A DNA stretch of 32,068 nt, from the NCBI GenBank assembly GCA_001805695.1, contig MHGT01000007.1:19001-51068 (forward strand). Reading direction: 5' to 3'. A program made the translations under genes and the position numbers. The notes beneath the pieces are model-generated. The model was not told where the DNA came from. It ran no database searches and was given only the letters and a program-made list of their open reading frames with translations. Positions 11,972 to 21,754 of the stretch are shown piece after piece; position 1 is the first letter of the stretch, and each line of letters begins with the position of its first letter. Source of the DNA: Omnitrophica WOR_2 bacterium RIFCSPHIGHO2_02_FULL_67_20. GTDB taxonomy: Bacteria; Omnitrophota; Gorgyraeia; Aquiviventales; Aquiviventaceae.

Positions 11972-13642
11972 ATGAAGCGAGTCGGATGGGTGCTCGTGGC
12001 GGTGAGCGTGTGGGGTGTCTCCGCCGCTCGTACGGGCGCGGAGACCATCAGCGCGGAGTCGAAGATCACGGCGGTGACGGTGTTCCCGGACCGGGCCGGC
12101 GTGACGCGGCAGGCCACGCTCACCCTGTCCAAGGGCCAGCACACCGTTGCGCTCTCGCCCCTGCCGAGCGGCATCGAGCCGTCCTCCCTGAGCGCCAGAG
12201 GCGCCGGCGAGGCCGAGGTGACGCTCTACGGCGTTCGGCTCGTGACCACGGAGCGCGAGACGGCTCAGGATCCCAAGGTCGAGCAGCTCGAGGACGGCAT
12301 CCGGGACACCCTGCGCAAGCAGCAGCAGCTGCGCAACACCAAGCAGGTCCTAGCGCAGGAGCGGGAGTACCTCGAGTCGATCCACGCCGCGTCGAGCCAG
12401 CAGATCGGCAAGGACCTCATCACGAAATCGCCGAGCGCCTCGGATGCCGCGGCCCTCTTGGCCTTCCTCGACGAGTCGATGCTGAAGACCTTTGAGCGCG
12501 ACCAAAAGGCCGATGAAGAGCTCGAAACACTCGGCCGCGAGCTGGATAAGCTCCAGCGGGAGCTTTCCCGCCTCACCGAGGGCCGGCGCCGGCAGGAAAC
12601 CGCCGTCCTCGTGGAGCTGGAGGCGAGCAAGTCGGGGTCGTTCCGCCTGGAGGTGTCCTACCGGGTCCCCGGCGCCGCATGGGAGCCGGCCTACGAGGCC
12701 CGCGCCTCCGGCGGGTCCGACGAAGTGGAGCTGGCGACCGCCGGGATGGTGCGCCAGCAGACGGGCGAAGATTGGACCGATGTCCTCCTCACCCTCTCGA
12801 CCGCGCGGCCGGCGCTCGCGGGGTCGATGCCGGAGCTCGAACCGTGGTTCCTGAGGCCGTGGGAGCCGGTCGCGTTCGAACGGAAGGCGCGCCTGATGGC
12901 CGCCTCGGCGCCGGCGAGATCTGAAATGGCCATGGGCCAGCTTCAGGAGGGGGCGCCGGCCGAACAACCGGCGAGGGAGCAGGAAGGTCGGGTCGCCTAC
13001 GCGACGGTGGAAGCGGCCGGCCCCTCCGTGACGTTCCGCCTGCCCCGGCCCGCGTCCGTCCCGTCCGACTGGCAGCCCCACAAGGTGCCTGTCGCGTCGG
13101 CCCGGTTTCCGGCGGAGCTGGCGTACGAAACGACCCCCAGGCGGCTGCCGTACGCGTTCCTGCGCGCCAAGGTCACCAACACGAGCGAGGCACTCTACCT
13201 GCCCGGGACGGTGTCGGTCTTCCTCGATGGCACGTTCGTGGCGACCTCGGCGCTGAAGCAGGTCGCACCCGGCGAGTCGTTCGACCTCTACCTCGGCGTC
13301 GATGAGCGCGTGACGGTCGAGCGCAAGACGCTCAAGGAGCGCGTGGAGGTGAGCCTCCTGCCGGGGCTGCGCGGCAAGACCAAGTCTACCGACTACGAGT
13401 TCCTCACCATCATCGAAAACTTCACCGGGCGGCGCGTCAGCGTGACGGTGTTCGACCAGGTGCCGGTGTCGGAGCGCGAGGAGATCGTGGTCGAGTCGGT
13501 CCGCCAGGAGCCGGCTGCGGTCGAGAAGGACGAGGAGAAGCCGGGCGTCTTCCATTGGCAGCTGGACCTTGCCCCGAACCAGAAAGAGGAGCTCCGGCTG
13601 TCCTACCGCGTCAAGCACCCGGTGGAGATGCAAATTCAATAA
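11972..13642 (+). CDS. Mucoidy inhibitor MuiA-like / DUF4139 domain protein with signal peptide
   Basis: ISAESKITAVTVFPDRAGVTRQATLTL, LEVSYRVPGAAWEPAYEARA, LSTARPAL, FLDGTFVATSALKQVAPGESFDLYLGVDERVTVERK, LSYRVKHPVEMQIQ. Confidence 0.88.
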   Translation: MKRVGWVLVAVSVWGVSAARTGAETISAESKITAVTVFPDRAGVTRQATLTLSKGQHTVALSPLPSGIEPSSLSARGAGEAEVTLYGVRLVTTERETAQDPKVEQLEDGIRDTLRKQQQLRNTKQVLAQEREYLESIHAASSQQIGKDLITKSPSASDAAALLAFLDESMLKTFERDQKADEELETLGRELDKLQRELSRLTEGRRRQETAVLVELEASKSGSFRLEVSYRVPGAAWEPAYEARASGGSDEVELATAGMVRQQTGEDWTDVLLTLSTARPALAGSMPELEPWFLRPWEPVAFERKARLMAASAPARSEMAMGQLQEGAPAEQPAREQEGRVAYATVEAAGPSVTFRLPRPASVPSDWQPHKVPVASARFPAELAYETTPRRLPYAFLRAKVTNTSEALYLPGTVSVFLDGTFVATSALKQVAPGESFDLYLGVDERVTVERKTLKERVEVSLLPGLRGKTKSTDYEFLTIIENFTGRRVSVTVFDQVPVSEREEIVVESVRQEPAAVEKDEEKPGVFHWQLDLAPNQKEELRLSYRVKHPVEMQIQ

Positions 13643-13650
13643 AGGCGTTC

Positions 13651-13711
13651 TGGGTTGGGGGTTCAGGGTTGGGGGCACGCCCCGAACCCCGAACCCTGAA
13701 CCCCGAACCGA
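13651..13711. repeat. Heptad array locus 5, inverted pair, abutting yajQ start
   Basis: GTT at 13654, 13661 and 13668; GAA at 13684, 13691, 13698 and 13705; exact 7-bp period. Confidence 0.9.
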
Positions 13712-13716
13712 GTCTG

Positions 13717-14220
13717 ATGGCGCAAGATCATAGCTTTGATTTCGTCTCGAAGGTCAACATGCAGGAGTTCCGCAACGCGCTCCAGCAAGCGCAGCGGGAA
13801 ATCAGCACCCGGTTCGACTTCAAGGGCAGCAGCGCCGCGGTGGTCTTCGAGGACGCGCAATCGCCGCCCCTCCTGAAGGTCACGGCGGACAACCACGCCC
13901 AGCTCTTCAGCGTGGTGGACGTGGTGCACGGCAAGCTCGCCAAGCGCGGCGTCCCGCTGGCTGCGCTCTCGTGGAAGGAGCCCGAGCAGCTGCCGGGCGG
14001 CTCGATGAAACGGCACGCAGCACTCCAGCAGGGCATCTCTTCCGACCAGGCACGAGAGATCGTGAAAGCGATCAAGGATCTGGGGCTGAAGGTTCAGCCG
14101 CGCATCGAGGGCGATGCCGTCCGCGTGTCGGGGAAGCAGCTCGATGACCTGCAGGCGGTGGTCCAGACGGTCACGCAGCGCTCGTTCGGCATTCCGATTC
14201 AAGCGGAGAACTACCGGTGA
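13717..14220 (+). CDS. yajQ: YajQ family cyclic-di-GMP-binding protein
   Basis: MAQDHSFDFVSKVNMQEFRNALQQAQREISTRFDFKGS...QGISSDQAREIVKAIKDLGLKVQPRIEGDAVRVSGKQLDDLQAVV. Confidence 0.96.
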   Translation: MAQDHSFDFVSKVNMQEFRNALQQAQREISTRFDFKGSSAAVVFEDAQSPPLLKVTADNHAQLFSVVDVVHGKLAKRGVPLAALSWKEPEQLPGGSMKRHAALQQGISSDQAREIVKAIKDLGLKVQPRIEGDAVRVSGKQLDDLQAVVQTVTQRSFGIPIQAENYR

Positions 14221-14226
14221 AGAAGA

Positions 14227-14315
14227 GTCCATAGTCCGCAGTCCGCAGTTCGTAGCCGGATCTGTTCGAGGGACAGTCTTGGCTACGGTCTACGGACTAT
14301 CGACTACGGACTAGA
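14227..14315. repeat. Heptad array locus 6, inverted pair, yajQ-DUF378 spacer
   Basis: GTCC/GTTC/GCC at 14227, 14234, 14241, 14248 and 14255; CTAC/CTAT/CTAG at 14283, 14290, 14297, 14304 and 14311. Confidence 0.9.
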
Positions 14316-14328
14316 CACGGAGGTCGGG

Positions 14329-14568
14329 ATGACGGGAGGAAAGTGTTGTGGGGTGTGCAAGGTCGTCGGGCTCCTCGTCGGCATCGGCGCCCTGAACTGG
14401 GGGCTGGTGGGAATCTTCCAGGTGGACCTCGTGGCGAAGCTGTTGGGAGACATGACCATGCCGGCCCGCATCGTCTACGGCATCATCGGGGTGGCGGGCC
14501 TGCTGAAGCTCGTCTCGCTGGTTAAGTGCTGTCCCTGCAGTTCGGGCAGCTGTCAGACCAAGTCGTAA
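14329..14568 (+). CDS. DUF378 family membrane protein with Cys-rich ends
   Basis: VVGLLVGIGALNWGLVGIFQVDLVAKLLGDM...RIVYGIIGVAGLLKL. Confidence 0.85.
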   Translation: MTGGKCCGVCKVVGLLVGIGALNWGLVGIFQVDLVAKLLGDMTMPARIVYGIIGVAGLLKLVSLVKCCPCSSGSCQTKS

Positions 14569-14580
14569 TCCTGTGATCGC

Positions 14581-15546
14581 ATGGCACATCCCATCTCCGG
14601 CTCGGGCGGCGAGATCCTGAAGCTGGGCCCGCCCGCGACGGGAACCATCGTCGTATCGGTGGACGCGCGGCGCGCGCCCTCCCCGTTCACCGCCGCGGTG
14701 CAGACGCTCTTCCCCGGGGGGGAACTGCCGGTGCACCGCTGCCGGGATTGGGATGAGGTGTGGGTGGTGCTCAAGGGGCAGGGACGCGTGACGCTGGGCG
14801 AGGGTGTGAGCACGACGGTCGTGCACGGTGCGGTGCTCTCCGTCCCGCGGCAGACGTGGTTCGGCCTGCGCAACACCGGCAACGGGCCGCTCCAGGCGGT
14901 GGTGGTGTCAGCACCCGCCGGCGCGGACGGGCTCTTCCGGGAACTCGCCCAACTCGGCCACACACCGGACCCCGCGGCCGTCCAGCAGATCGCTGGGCGC
15001 TACGGGGTTGAGCTCCGCCCAGCCGCGCCCGCGCAGGCCGCGCGACCGGAGAGAGGCGGGCGATCTCGGCGGCGCCGGGGCGGGGGGCGAGGGCGGGGCA
15101 GATCGCACCCCGCGTCGGCACAGCCCCAGGCCGCACCACAGCCGGCGCTTCCACCGCCACCGGCCGTGTCCGTTGTCCGGCCGGTTCAGGGAACTGGCGC
15201 GGCGGTCCAGCAGCTGGCCGGTCAGGGCGGGGGCCGCCATCGCCGGCGGCGCAGAGGCGGGCGGGGTCGGGGTGAGGGTCGGAAACCGGCGGTGACGCCA
15301 CCATCCGCACTGCCGTCTCAGGGGCAGAAGCCCCAGCCCTCAGCGCCTCAGCCGTCCGGGTCCGGGCGCTCAAAGAAGCGGGACGGGCGCCGCCGCTCCC
15401 GCCACGTGAAGGAAGTGTACATGGGCGGGAAGTGGGTCCAGGTGTCGGGGGAAGGCCCGGTGATTGCGTCCAGCGACTCCGGCAGGGAGCGCCATCGTCA
15501 AGTGGACGATGACGGCCCCGGCGGCCCGCTCTCCGTATCGCTCTAG
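14581..15546 (+). CDS. Cupin domain protein with Arg/Gly-rich and Pro/Gln-rich C-terminal tail
   Basis: FPGGELPVHRCRDWDEVWVVLKGQGRVTLGEGVSTTVVHGAVLSVPRQTWFGLRNTGNGPLQAVVVSAP, then GGRSRRRRGGGRGRG and GGGRHRRRRRGGRGRG. Confidence 0.8.
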   Translation: MAHPISGSGGEILKLGPPATGTIVVSVDARRAPSPFTAAVQTLFPGGELPVHRCRDWDEVWVVLKGQGRVTLGEGVSTTVVHGAVLSVPRQTWFGLRNTGNGPLQAVVVSAPAGADGLFRELAQLGHTPDPAAVQQIAGRYGVELRPAAPAQAARPERGGRSRRRRGGGRGRGRSHPASAQPQAAPQPALPPPPAVSVVRPVQGTGAAVQQLAGQGGGRHRRRRRGGRGRGEGRKPAVTPPSALPSQGQKPQPSAPQPSGSGRSKKRDGRRRSRHVKEVYMGGKWVQVSGEGPVIASSDSGRERHRQVDDDGPGGPLSVSL

Positions 15547-15571
15547 GTCCGCCAAGCGTCGTCTCGGGTGA

Positions 15572-15674
15572 ACCCCGTACCACGGCCTGACGGCCGTGGC
15601 CTCCTGAGATTCCCTTCGGGTTGACCACCATTCCTCCCCGCCCTGACGGGCGGGGCTTCCCCGTGGTACGGGGT
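15572..15674. mobile_element. 103-bp nested-palindrome element (candidate non-autonomous IS200/IS605-like or REP-type element)
   Basis: 14-bp perfect terminal inverted repeat ACCCCGTACCACGG/CCGTGGTACGGGGT enclosing hairpins CCACGGCC-TGAC-GGCCGTGG and CCCCGCCC-TGAC-GGGCGGGG followed by CTTCC. Confidence 0.65.
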
Positions 15675-15714
15675 GAACGTCACCCGGGTAACGTTTACCC
15701 GTATATAGATGCCG

Positions 15715-15754
15715 GATGCAGGACCCAAGACCTGAGTCTGGCGTCCTGCGTCCT
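15715..15754. repeat. Heptad array locus 7 upstream of lpd
   Basis: GAC at 15722 and 15729, GTC at 15736, 15743 and 15750; exact 7-bp period across the strand flip. Confidence 0.75.
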
Positions 15755-15761
15755 GTTGAAC

Positions 15762-17201
15762 ATGGACCCTGTGAAAGCAGACATTGTTGTCATCGGCGCC
15801 GGTCCCGGCGGATACGCTGCCGCATTCTACGCGGCGGATAAAGGCCGCCGGGTCATCCTCGTGGAGCAGGACGCGCGGCTGGGGGGTGTGTGCCTCAACC
15901 GCGGGTGCATTCCTTCCAAGGCGCTTCTCCACGCGACCGAGCTCATGCGGGAGGCCAAGGAGCTGAGCAGCGCACGCGGCATCACTTTTGGCGAGCCCTC
16001 CGTCAGCCTGGAAAAGCTCCGCGCCTGGAAGGAGTCCGTCCTCGCCAAGCTGGCGGGGGGCATCGGCACGCTGGCGAAGGCGCGCGGGGTGCAGATTCTC
16101 CATGGGCGCGGCCACTTCGAGGACTCCACGACCCTGCGCGTCGAAACGTCGGAGGGGCAGAAGTTCCTCACCTATCAGACCGCCATCATCGCCGTCGGCT
16201 CGAAGCCGGCGATGCCCCAGGCGTTCGATGTGGGCAACCCGCGGATCATGACCTCTACCGAGGCGCTGGACCTTGCGGAGATCCCGAAGGACCTCCTCGT
16301 CGTCGGCGGCGGCTACATCGGCTTGGAGCTTGGCACCGTGTTTGCGACGCTGGGCAGCCGCATCGTGCTCGCCGAGGCGCTGGACTCCATCTTGATGGGG
16401 CTCGACGCCGATCTGGCCCGTCCGGTCCTGCGGTACGCGCAGACACACTTCAAGGAGGTGCGCCTGGGTGCGAAGGTGCTCAAGATGGCCACGAGTAGTC
16501 AACAGATCAAGGTGACGTTCGAGGCGGGGAACGCCCAGAAGGGCGAGCTCTACGACCGGGTCCTGGTCGCCGTCGGGCGCACCCCCAACTGCGCGAACTT
16601 GGGGCTGGAGAATACGAAGGCCGCGCGGAACGAGCGGGGCTTCATCAGGGTCAACGCGCAGCAGCAGACGGACGACCCCGCCATCTACGCCATCGGGGAC
16701 GTCGTCGGCGGCGCCATGCTCGCCCACAAGGCCTCGAAGGAGGCGCGCGTCGCGGTCGAGGTCATCACCGGCGAATCGAGCGCCTTTGAGCGGATCACCA
16801 TCCCGGCGGTCGTCTTCACCGACCCCGAGGTGGCCTGGTGCGGCCTCACCGAGTCCGAGGCCCGGGCGAGGGGGATCGCCGTCGAGGTGGCCAAGTATCC
16901 GTGGTCCGCCTCTGGCCGGGCGCTCTGTCTGGACCGGACGGACGGGCTGACCAAGCTGGTGATCGAGCCGAAGACGGAGCGGATCCTGGGCGTGGGCCTG
17001 GTCGGTGTGCGCGCCGGCGAGCTCATCGGCGAAGGAGTGCTCGCCATCGAGATGGGCGCCACCGCCAAGGACCTAGCCGAGTCGGTTCACCCGCACCCGA
17101 CGCTCTCCGAGACGCTCATGGAGGCGGCGGAGCTCTTCTACGGCACCTCCACCCACGCGCTCTCGCGCCGCCGCCCCAAACCTGCCCAGGCGGAGCGGTG
17201 A
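15762..17201 (+). CDS. lpdA: Dihydrolipoyl dehydrogenase
   Basis: DIVVIGAGPGGYAAAFYAADKGRRVILVEQ, GGVCLNRGCIPSKALLHA, YAIGDVVGGAMLAHKASKEA, HPHPTLSETLMEAAE. Confidence 0.96.
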   Translation: MDPVKADIVVIGAGPGGYAAAFYAADKGRRVILVEQDARLGGVCLNRGCIPSKALLHATELMREAKELSSARGITFGEPSVSLEKLRAWKESVLAKLAGGIGTLAKARGVQILHGRGHFEDSTTLRVETSEGQKFLTYQTAIIAVGSKPAMPQAFDVGNPRIMTSTEALDLAEIPKDLLVVGGGYIGLELGTVFATLGSRIVLAEALDSILMGLDADLARPVLRYAQTHFKEVRLGAKVLKMATSSQQIKVTFEAGNAQKGELYDRVLVAVGRTPNCANLGLENTKAARNERGFIRVNAQQQTDDPAIYAIGDVVGGAMLAHKASKEARVAVEVITGESSAFERITIPAVVFTDPEVAWCGLTESEARARGIAVEVAKYPWSASGRALCLDRTDGLTKLVIEPKTERILGVGLVGVRAGELIGEGVLAIEMGATAKDLAESVHPHPTLSETLMEAAELFYGTSTHALSRRRPKPAQAER

Positions 17202-17229
17202 TGAGCGCGCGCATCCTCGAAAAATAGGC

Positions 17230-17259
17230 TTGACAAGCTTGGGGAATATTCAATATACT
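17230..17259 (+). promoter_or_regulatory. Sigma70-like promoter for rrf2 (TTGACA-N18-TATACT)
   Basis: TTGACA 17230-17235, TATACT 17254-17259, followed by AT-rich symmetric region up to ATG 17282. Confidence 0.6.
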
Positions 17260-17281
17260 TTATCCATAGGATTAATAGTCT

Positions 17282-17749
17282 ATGCAGATGCTTTCGAAGA
17301 AGTCCAAGTACGCGCTCCGAGCGCTCCTCGCGCTGGCCAGACGGCCGAGCGAGGGGCCGGTCCTCATTTCCGAGCTGGCCGAGCAGGAGGGCATTCCCAA
17401 GAAGTTCCTTGAGCTCATCCTGCTCGAGCTGAAGAACAACGGTATCCTCCAGAGCAAGAAGGGCAAGGGAGGCGGCTACTTCCTCGGCCGGAAGCCGGAC
17501 GCGATCAGCTTAGGAGAGGTGATCCGCGTGCTCGACGGTCCGCTCGCCCCGCTGCCGTGCGTCAGCCAGACCGCCTACCACGCGTGCGAGGAGTGCGGGG
17601 ATGAGGCGACCTGCGGCATCCGAGCCGTCATGAAGGATGTCCGGGATGCCACATCCACCATCCTTGACCGCGAGAGCCTGGCCGACGTGCTCAGGCGGAC
17701 GGAGCGGCTGCAGCAAGAGAAGAAGAAGGTGTTGGTGTACGCCATCTGA
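17282..17749 (+). CDS. Rrf2 family transcriptional regulator
   Basis: [57 protein letters not shown], Cys cluster [19 protein letters not shown]. Confidence 0.95.
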   Translation: MQMLSKKSKYALRALLALARRPSEGPVLISELAEQEGIPKKFLELILLELKNNGILQSKKGKGGGYFLGRKPDAISLGEVIRVLDGPLAPLPCVSQTAYHACEECGDEATCGIRAVMKDVRDATSTILDRESLADVLRRTERLQQEKKKVLVYAI

Positions 17750-17795
17750 TTTTTGTCCTCATTACTCTACTAATAGAATAGGGAATATAGACTAT

Positions 17796-18827
17796 ATGAC
17801 AAGACGGCTGGTGTTGGGAGCGCTCGTGGTGGTGATGGTTGCCGTAGCTGGAGGGGTCCTCAACGCGCGCTCTGACGTCGCTCTTAAAGAGCAGACGCTG
17901 TTGAACGTCTCCTACGACCCCACGCGGGAGCTGTATCAGGAGTACAACGCGGCCTTCGCCAAGCACTGGAAGGGGAAGACCGGGGAGGACGTGAAGATCG
18001 AGCAGTCGCACAGCGGCTCCAGCAAGCAGGCCCGCGCGGTCATTGACGGGCTGGAGGCCGACGTCGTGACGCTGGCACTGGCCTACGACATCGACGCCAT
18101 CGCCGGGAAATCCGGGCTGCTGCCGAAGGACTGGCAGAGCCAGCTGCCGCGCCGCAGCGCGCCATACACCTCCACGATCGTATTCTTGGTGCGGAAGGGC
18201 AACCCGAACACCATCAAGGATTGGGACGACCTCATCCGGCCGGGTATTGCCGTCATCACCCCCAACCCGAAGACCTCAGGGGGCGCGCGCTGGAACTACC
18301 TGGCGGCGTGGGGCTACGCCTTAAAGAAGCGGGGAGGCGATGAGGCGAAGGCGAGGCAGTTCATGACGGCGCTCTACAAGAACGTGCCGGTGCTCGACTC
18401 CGGGGCGCGGGGTGCGACGACGACCTTCGTCGAGCGGGGGATCGGCGACGTCCTGATCAACTGGGAGAACGAGGTGCTGCTTGCGGTGCGGGAGTTCGGG
18501 GCGGATCGGTTCGAGCTCGTCGTTCCTTCGGTGAGCATCCTGGCCGAGCCGCCGGTGGCGGTGGTGGACGCGGTGGCGGAGCAGCACGGCACGCTTGAGC
18601 TGGCCCGGGCGTATGTGGACTACCTGTACTCTGAAGAAGGGCAGGAGATTGCGGCCAAGCACTACTACCGGCCGACGCTCGCGTCGGTGGCGGCGGCGCA
18701 CGCGGCACGGTTCCCGGCGGTGGAGCTGTTCACGATCGACGCGGTGTTCGGCGGATGGCAGAAGGCGCAGACAACCCATTTCGATGACGGCGGACTCTTC
18801 GACCAGATCTACCAGCCCGGCCGCTGA
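17796..18827 (+). CDS. Sulfate ABC transporter substrate-binding protein
   Basis: [71 protein letters not shown]; signal peptide. Confidence 0.95.
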   Translation: MTRRLVLGALVVVMVAVAGGVLNARSDVALKEQTLLNVSYDPTRELYQEYNAAFAKHWKGKTGEDVKIEQSHSGSSKQARAVIDGLEADVVTLALAYDIDAIAGKSGLLPKDWQSQLPRRSAPYTSTIVFLVRKGNPNTIKDWDDLIRPGIAVITPNPKTSGGARWNYLAAWGYALKKRGGDEAKARQFMTALYKNVPVLDSGARGATTTFVERGIGDVLINWENEVLLAVREFGADRFELVVPSVSILAEPPVAVVDAVAEQHGTLELARAYVDYLYSEEGQEIAAKHYYRPTLASVAAAHAARFPAVELFTIDAVFGGWQKAQTTHFDDGGLFDQIYQPGR

Positions 18828-19677
18828 CGCCGGACTCCGGGTAGCGGCGCCGGCGCGGGCCAGGCGCCGCACTATCCTGCCCGGCTTCGGCCTGACGCTC
18901 GCCTTCACGCTGGCGTATCTGAGCCTCATCGTGCTCATCCCGCTCTCCGCCACGTTCGTGAAGGCGTCAACGCTCGGCTGGGCCCAGTTCTGGCGCGTGG
19001 TGACGGAGCCGCGCTCGCTGGCCTCGTACCGGCTGAGCTTCGGCGCCTCGTTCCTGGGCGCTGCGGTGAACGCGGTCTTCGGTCTGGTCGTCGCGTGGGT
19101 GCTGGTGCGCTACCGGTTTCCAGGAAGGCGCCTGCTGGATGCGCTGGTGGACCTGCCGTTCGCGCTGCCCACGGCGGTGGCCGGCATCACCCTCACGACG
19201 CTGTGCGCGCCGGGCGGGTGGGTCGGCCGGCAGCTCGCGCCGCTCGGCATCAAGGCGGCGTTCAGCCCACTCGGCGTCGTGATCGCGCTCACGTTCATCG
19301 GGTTGCCGTTTGTCGTGCGGACCATCCAGCCGGTCCTGCAGAACCTGGACGCCGAGATCGAGGAGGCGGCCGCGAGCCTGGGTGCTAGCCGCTGGCAGAC
19401 GTGGCGGCGCGTCATCCTGCCCGAGCTGTGGCCAGCACTCCTGACCGGTATCGCACTCGCCTTCGCGCGCGCCGTGGGCGAGTACGGGTCGGTCGTCTTC
19501 ATCTCCGGCAACATGCCGATGAAAACTGAGATCACCCCGCTCCTCATCATCACCAAGCTCGACCAGTACGACTACGCGGGTGCCACCGCGATCGGTGTCT
19601 TCATGCTGGTCGTGTCCTTTGTCCTGCTGCTCGTCATCAACGTGCTCCAGTGGTGGAGCGGACGGCGGGCGGCATGA
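18784..19677 (+). CDS. cysT: Sulfate ABC transporter permease CysT
   Basis: [93 protein letters not shown]. Confidence 0.94.
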   Translation: MTADSSTRSTSPAADAGLRVAAPARARRRTILPGFGLTLAFTLAYLSLIVLIPLSATFVKASTLGWAQFWRVVTEPRSLASYRLSFGASFLGAAVNAVFGLVVAWVLVRYRFPGRRLLDALVDLPFALPTAVAGITLTTLCAPGGWVGRQLAPLGIKAAFSPLGVVIALTFIGLPFVVRTIQPVLQNLDAEIEEAAASLGASRWQTWRRVILPELWPALLTGIALAFARAVGEYGSVVFISGNMPMKTEITPLLIITKLDQYDYAGATAIGVFMLVVSFVLLLVINVLQWWSGRRAA

Positions 19678-20489
19678 GGGTCACCGAACCGGCTTCAGTG
19701 CGATGGACCTTGATCGCCATCGCCGTCCTCTTTCTTGGGCTGTTTCTGGTCCTGCCGCTGGCGACGGTGTTGCTGGAGGCGTTCCGGAACGGGGCGGGGG
19801 CGTACCTTGCCGCTCTGCGCGAGCCAGAGGCGCTGGCCGCCGTCCGACTGACGCTGCTCGCGGCCGGCATCGCGGTGCCGCTCAACGTCGTCTTCGGTAT
19901 CGCCGCGGCCTGGGCCATCGCGAAGTTCGAGTTTCCGGGCAAGCAGGCGCTGATGACGCTGATCGACCTGCCGTTCTCCGTCTCGCCGGTCGTGGCCGGC
20001 CTCATCTACGTCCTGCTCTTCGGACGCCAAGGCTGGTTGGGGCCGTGGCTGGCCGCGCACGATGTGACCGTCATCTTCGCCGTGCCCGGCATCGTGCTGG
20101 CGACCCTCTTCGTGACCGTTCCCTTCGTCGCCCGGGAGCTCATCCCCGTGATGCAGGCGCAGGGAACCGAGGAGGAGGAGGCGGCCCGCGTGCTCGGCGC
20201 CGGCGGCTGGCAGACGTTCTGGCGGGTGACCATCCCCAACATCAAGTGGGGGCTGCTCTACGGCGTCATCCTCTGCAACGCGCGGGCGATGGGCGAGTTC
20301 GGCGCGGTTTCGGTGGTGTCCGGCCACATCCGCGGGCGGACCACCACGATCCCGCTCCATGTTGAAATCCTCTACAATGAGTACCACACCGCGGCCGCCT
20401 TCGCCGTCGCCTCGCTCCTGGCGCTCCTGGCGTTGGTGACCCTGATCATCAAGACGTTCGTTGAGTGGAAGGTGCAGCATGAGCATTGA
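19674..20489 (+). CDS. cysW: Sulfate ABC transporter permease CysW
   Basis: [77 protein letters not shown]. Confidence 0.95.
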   Translation: MRVTEPASVRWTLIAIAVLFLGLFLVLPLATVLLEAFRNGAGAYLAALREPEALAAVRLTLLAAGIAVPLNVVFGIAAAWAIAKFEFPGKQALMTLIDLPFSVSPVVAGLIYVLLFGRQGWLGPWLAAHDVTVIFAVPGIVLATLFVTVPFVARELIPVMQAQGTEEEEAARVLGAGGWQTFWRVTIPNIKWGLLYGVILCNARAMGEFGAVSVVSGHIRGRTTTIPLHVEILYNEYHTAAAFAVASLLALLALVTLIIKTFVEWKVQHEH

Positions 20490-21564
20490 GGTCCGCAACG
20501 TCACGAAGCTCTTCGGCCATTTCGCCGCGCTGAAGGACGTCAGCCTCACGGTGCCTTCCGGCGAGCTGGTCGCCCTCCTGGGCCCCTCCGGGTCGGGGAA
20601 GACGACGCTCCTGCGCATCATCGCGGGGCTGGAAACGCCGGATGAGGGCAGCGTCCACTTCGACGGCGAGGACGCCACGGCGCGCAACCCGCGCGACCGG
20701 CGGGTCGGCTTCGTGTTCCAGCACTACGCGCTCTTCCGCCAGATGACCGTGTTCGACAACGTCGCCTTCGGCCTGCGGGTCAAGCCGCGCTTCGAGCGGC
20801 CCTCGCCGGCCAAGATCGCCGAGCGCGTGCACGAGCTCCTCGCGTTGGTGCAGCTGGAGCGGATGGCCGGCCGCTATCCGTCGCAGCTTTCCGGCGGCCA
20901 GCGCCAGCGGGTCGCCCTCGCCAGGGCGCTGGCGGTGCAGCCGAAGATCCTCCTGCTGGATGAGCCTTTCGGGGCGCTGGACGCGAAGGTCCGGCAGGAG
21001 CTGCGGCGGTGGCTGCGCCGTCTGCACGATGAGATCGGCATCACCAGCGTCTTCGTCACGCACGACCAGGATGAGGCGCTGGAGGTGGCCGACCGGGTCG
21101 CCGTCCTCCACGAGGGGCGCATCGAGCAGGAGGGCTCGCCCGAGGAGGTCTACAATCATCCCGTCTCCCCGTTCGTCTTCCACTTCCTCGGCAACGTCAA
21201 CCTCTTCCACGGGCGCATCGAGGGCGGCACGATGCATGTGGGGGAGTTCAGCCTGGAGCTGCCCAAAGGGACCCAAGCCGACGCCGCCTCCGCGGTCGCC
21301 TACGCCCGGCCCCACCTCTTGGACATCGACCACACGCCGCTACCGGGCCGGCCGCACTTCCGCGCTACGATCCGGCACATCAACGCCGCCGGCCCGGTCG
21401 TGCGGGTGGAGCTGGCGACCGGCTCGGGAGGGATCGTGCACGCGGAGCTGCCGCAGGAGCGGTACCGCGTCCTCGGGCTGCAGCGGGGGGCCGAGGTGTA
21501 CGTCAGCGTGAAGGACATGAAGGTATTCACCAGCCCCCACGGCACGTCCGGCGCCGGCATCTGA
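20479..21564 (+). CDS. cysA: Sulfate ABC transporter ATP-binding protein CysA
   Basis: [86 protein letters not shown]. Confidence 0.96.
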   Translation: MSIEVRNVTKLFGHFAALKDVSLTVPSGELVALLGPSGSGKTTLLRIIAGLETPDEGSVHFDGEDATARNPRDRRVGFVFQHYALFRQMTVFDNVAFGLRVKPRFERPSPAKIAERVHELLALVQLERMAGRYPSQLSGGQRQRVALARALAVQPKILLLDEPFGALDAKVRQELRRWLRRLHDEIGITSVFVTHDQDEALEVADRVAVLHEGRIEQEGSPEEVYNHPVSPFVFHFLGNVNLFHGRIEGGTMHVGEFSLELPKGTQADAASAVAYARPHLLDIDHTPLPGRPHFRATIRHINAAGPVVRVELATGSGGIVHAELPQERYRVLGLQRGAEVYVSVKDMKVFTSPHGTSGAGI

Positions 21565-21575
21565 ACAGAAGTAGT

Positions 21576-21610
21576 TGACAGTCGGATGGGGAAGCGGAGA
21601 ATGACTGTCA
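21576..21610. repeat. 8-bp inverted repeat TGACAGTC/GACTGTCA after cysA
   Basis: 21576-21583 and 21603-21610. Confidence 0.5.
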
Positions 21611-21640
21611 TTAGAAGTTGTTTCATAAATCCTATGGAGG

Positions 21641-21724
21641 GGATTTCGGTGATTCCAAGAGCTGATTTCAGTGATGAGGTCCGACGGTAATCACCGTAAT
21701 CAGCTTTGAGAAATCACCGTAATC
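21641..21724. repeat. GTGATT/AATCAC-type degenerate nested inverted repeat
   Basis: AGCTGATTTCAGTGAT (21660-21675)/ATCACCGTAATCAGCT (21690-21705), 14/16; outer GATTTCGGTGATT/AATCACCGTAATC, 12/13. Confidence 0.75.
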
Positions 21725-21754
21725 GCTCCCAGCGAGTATTTGCGAAACCAGTTC

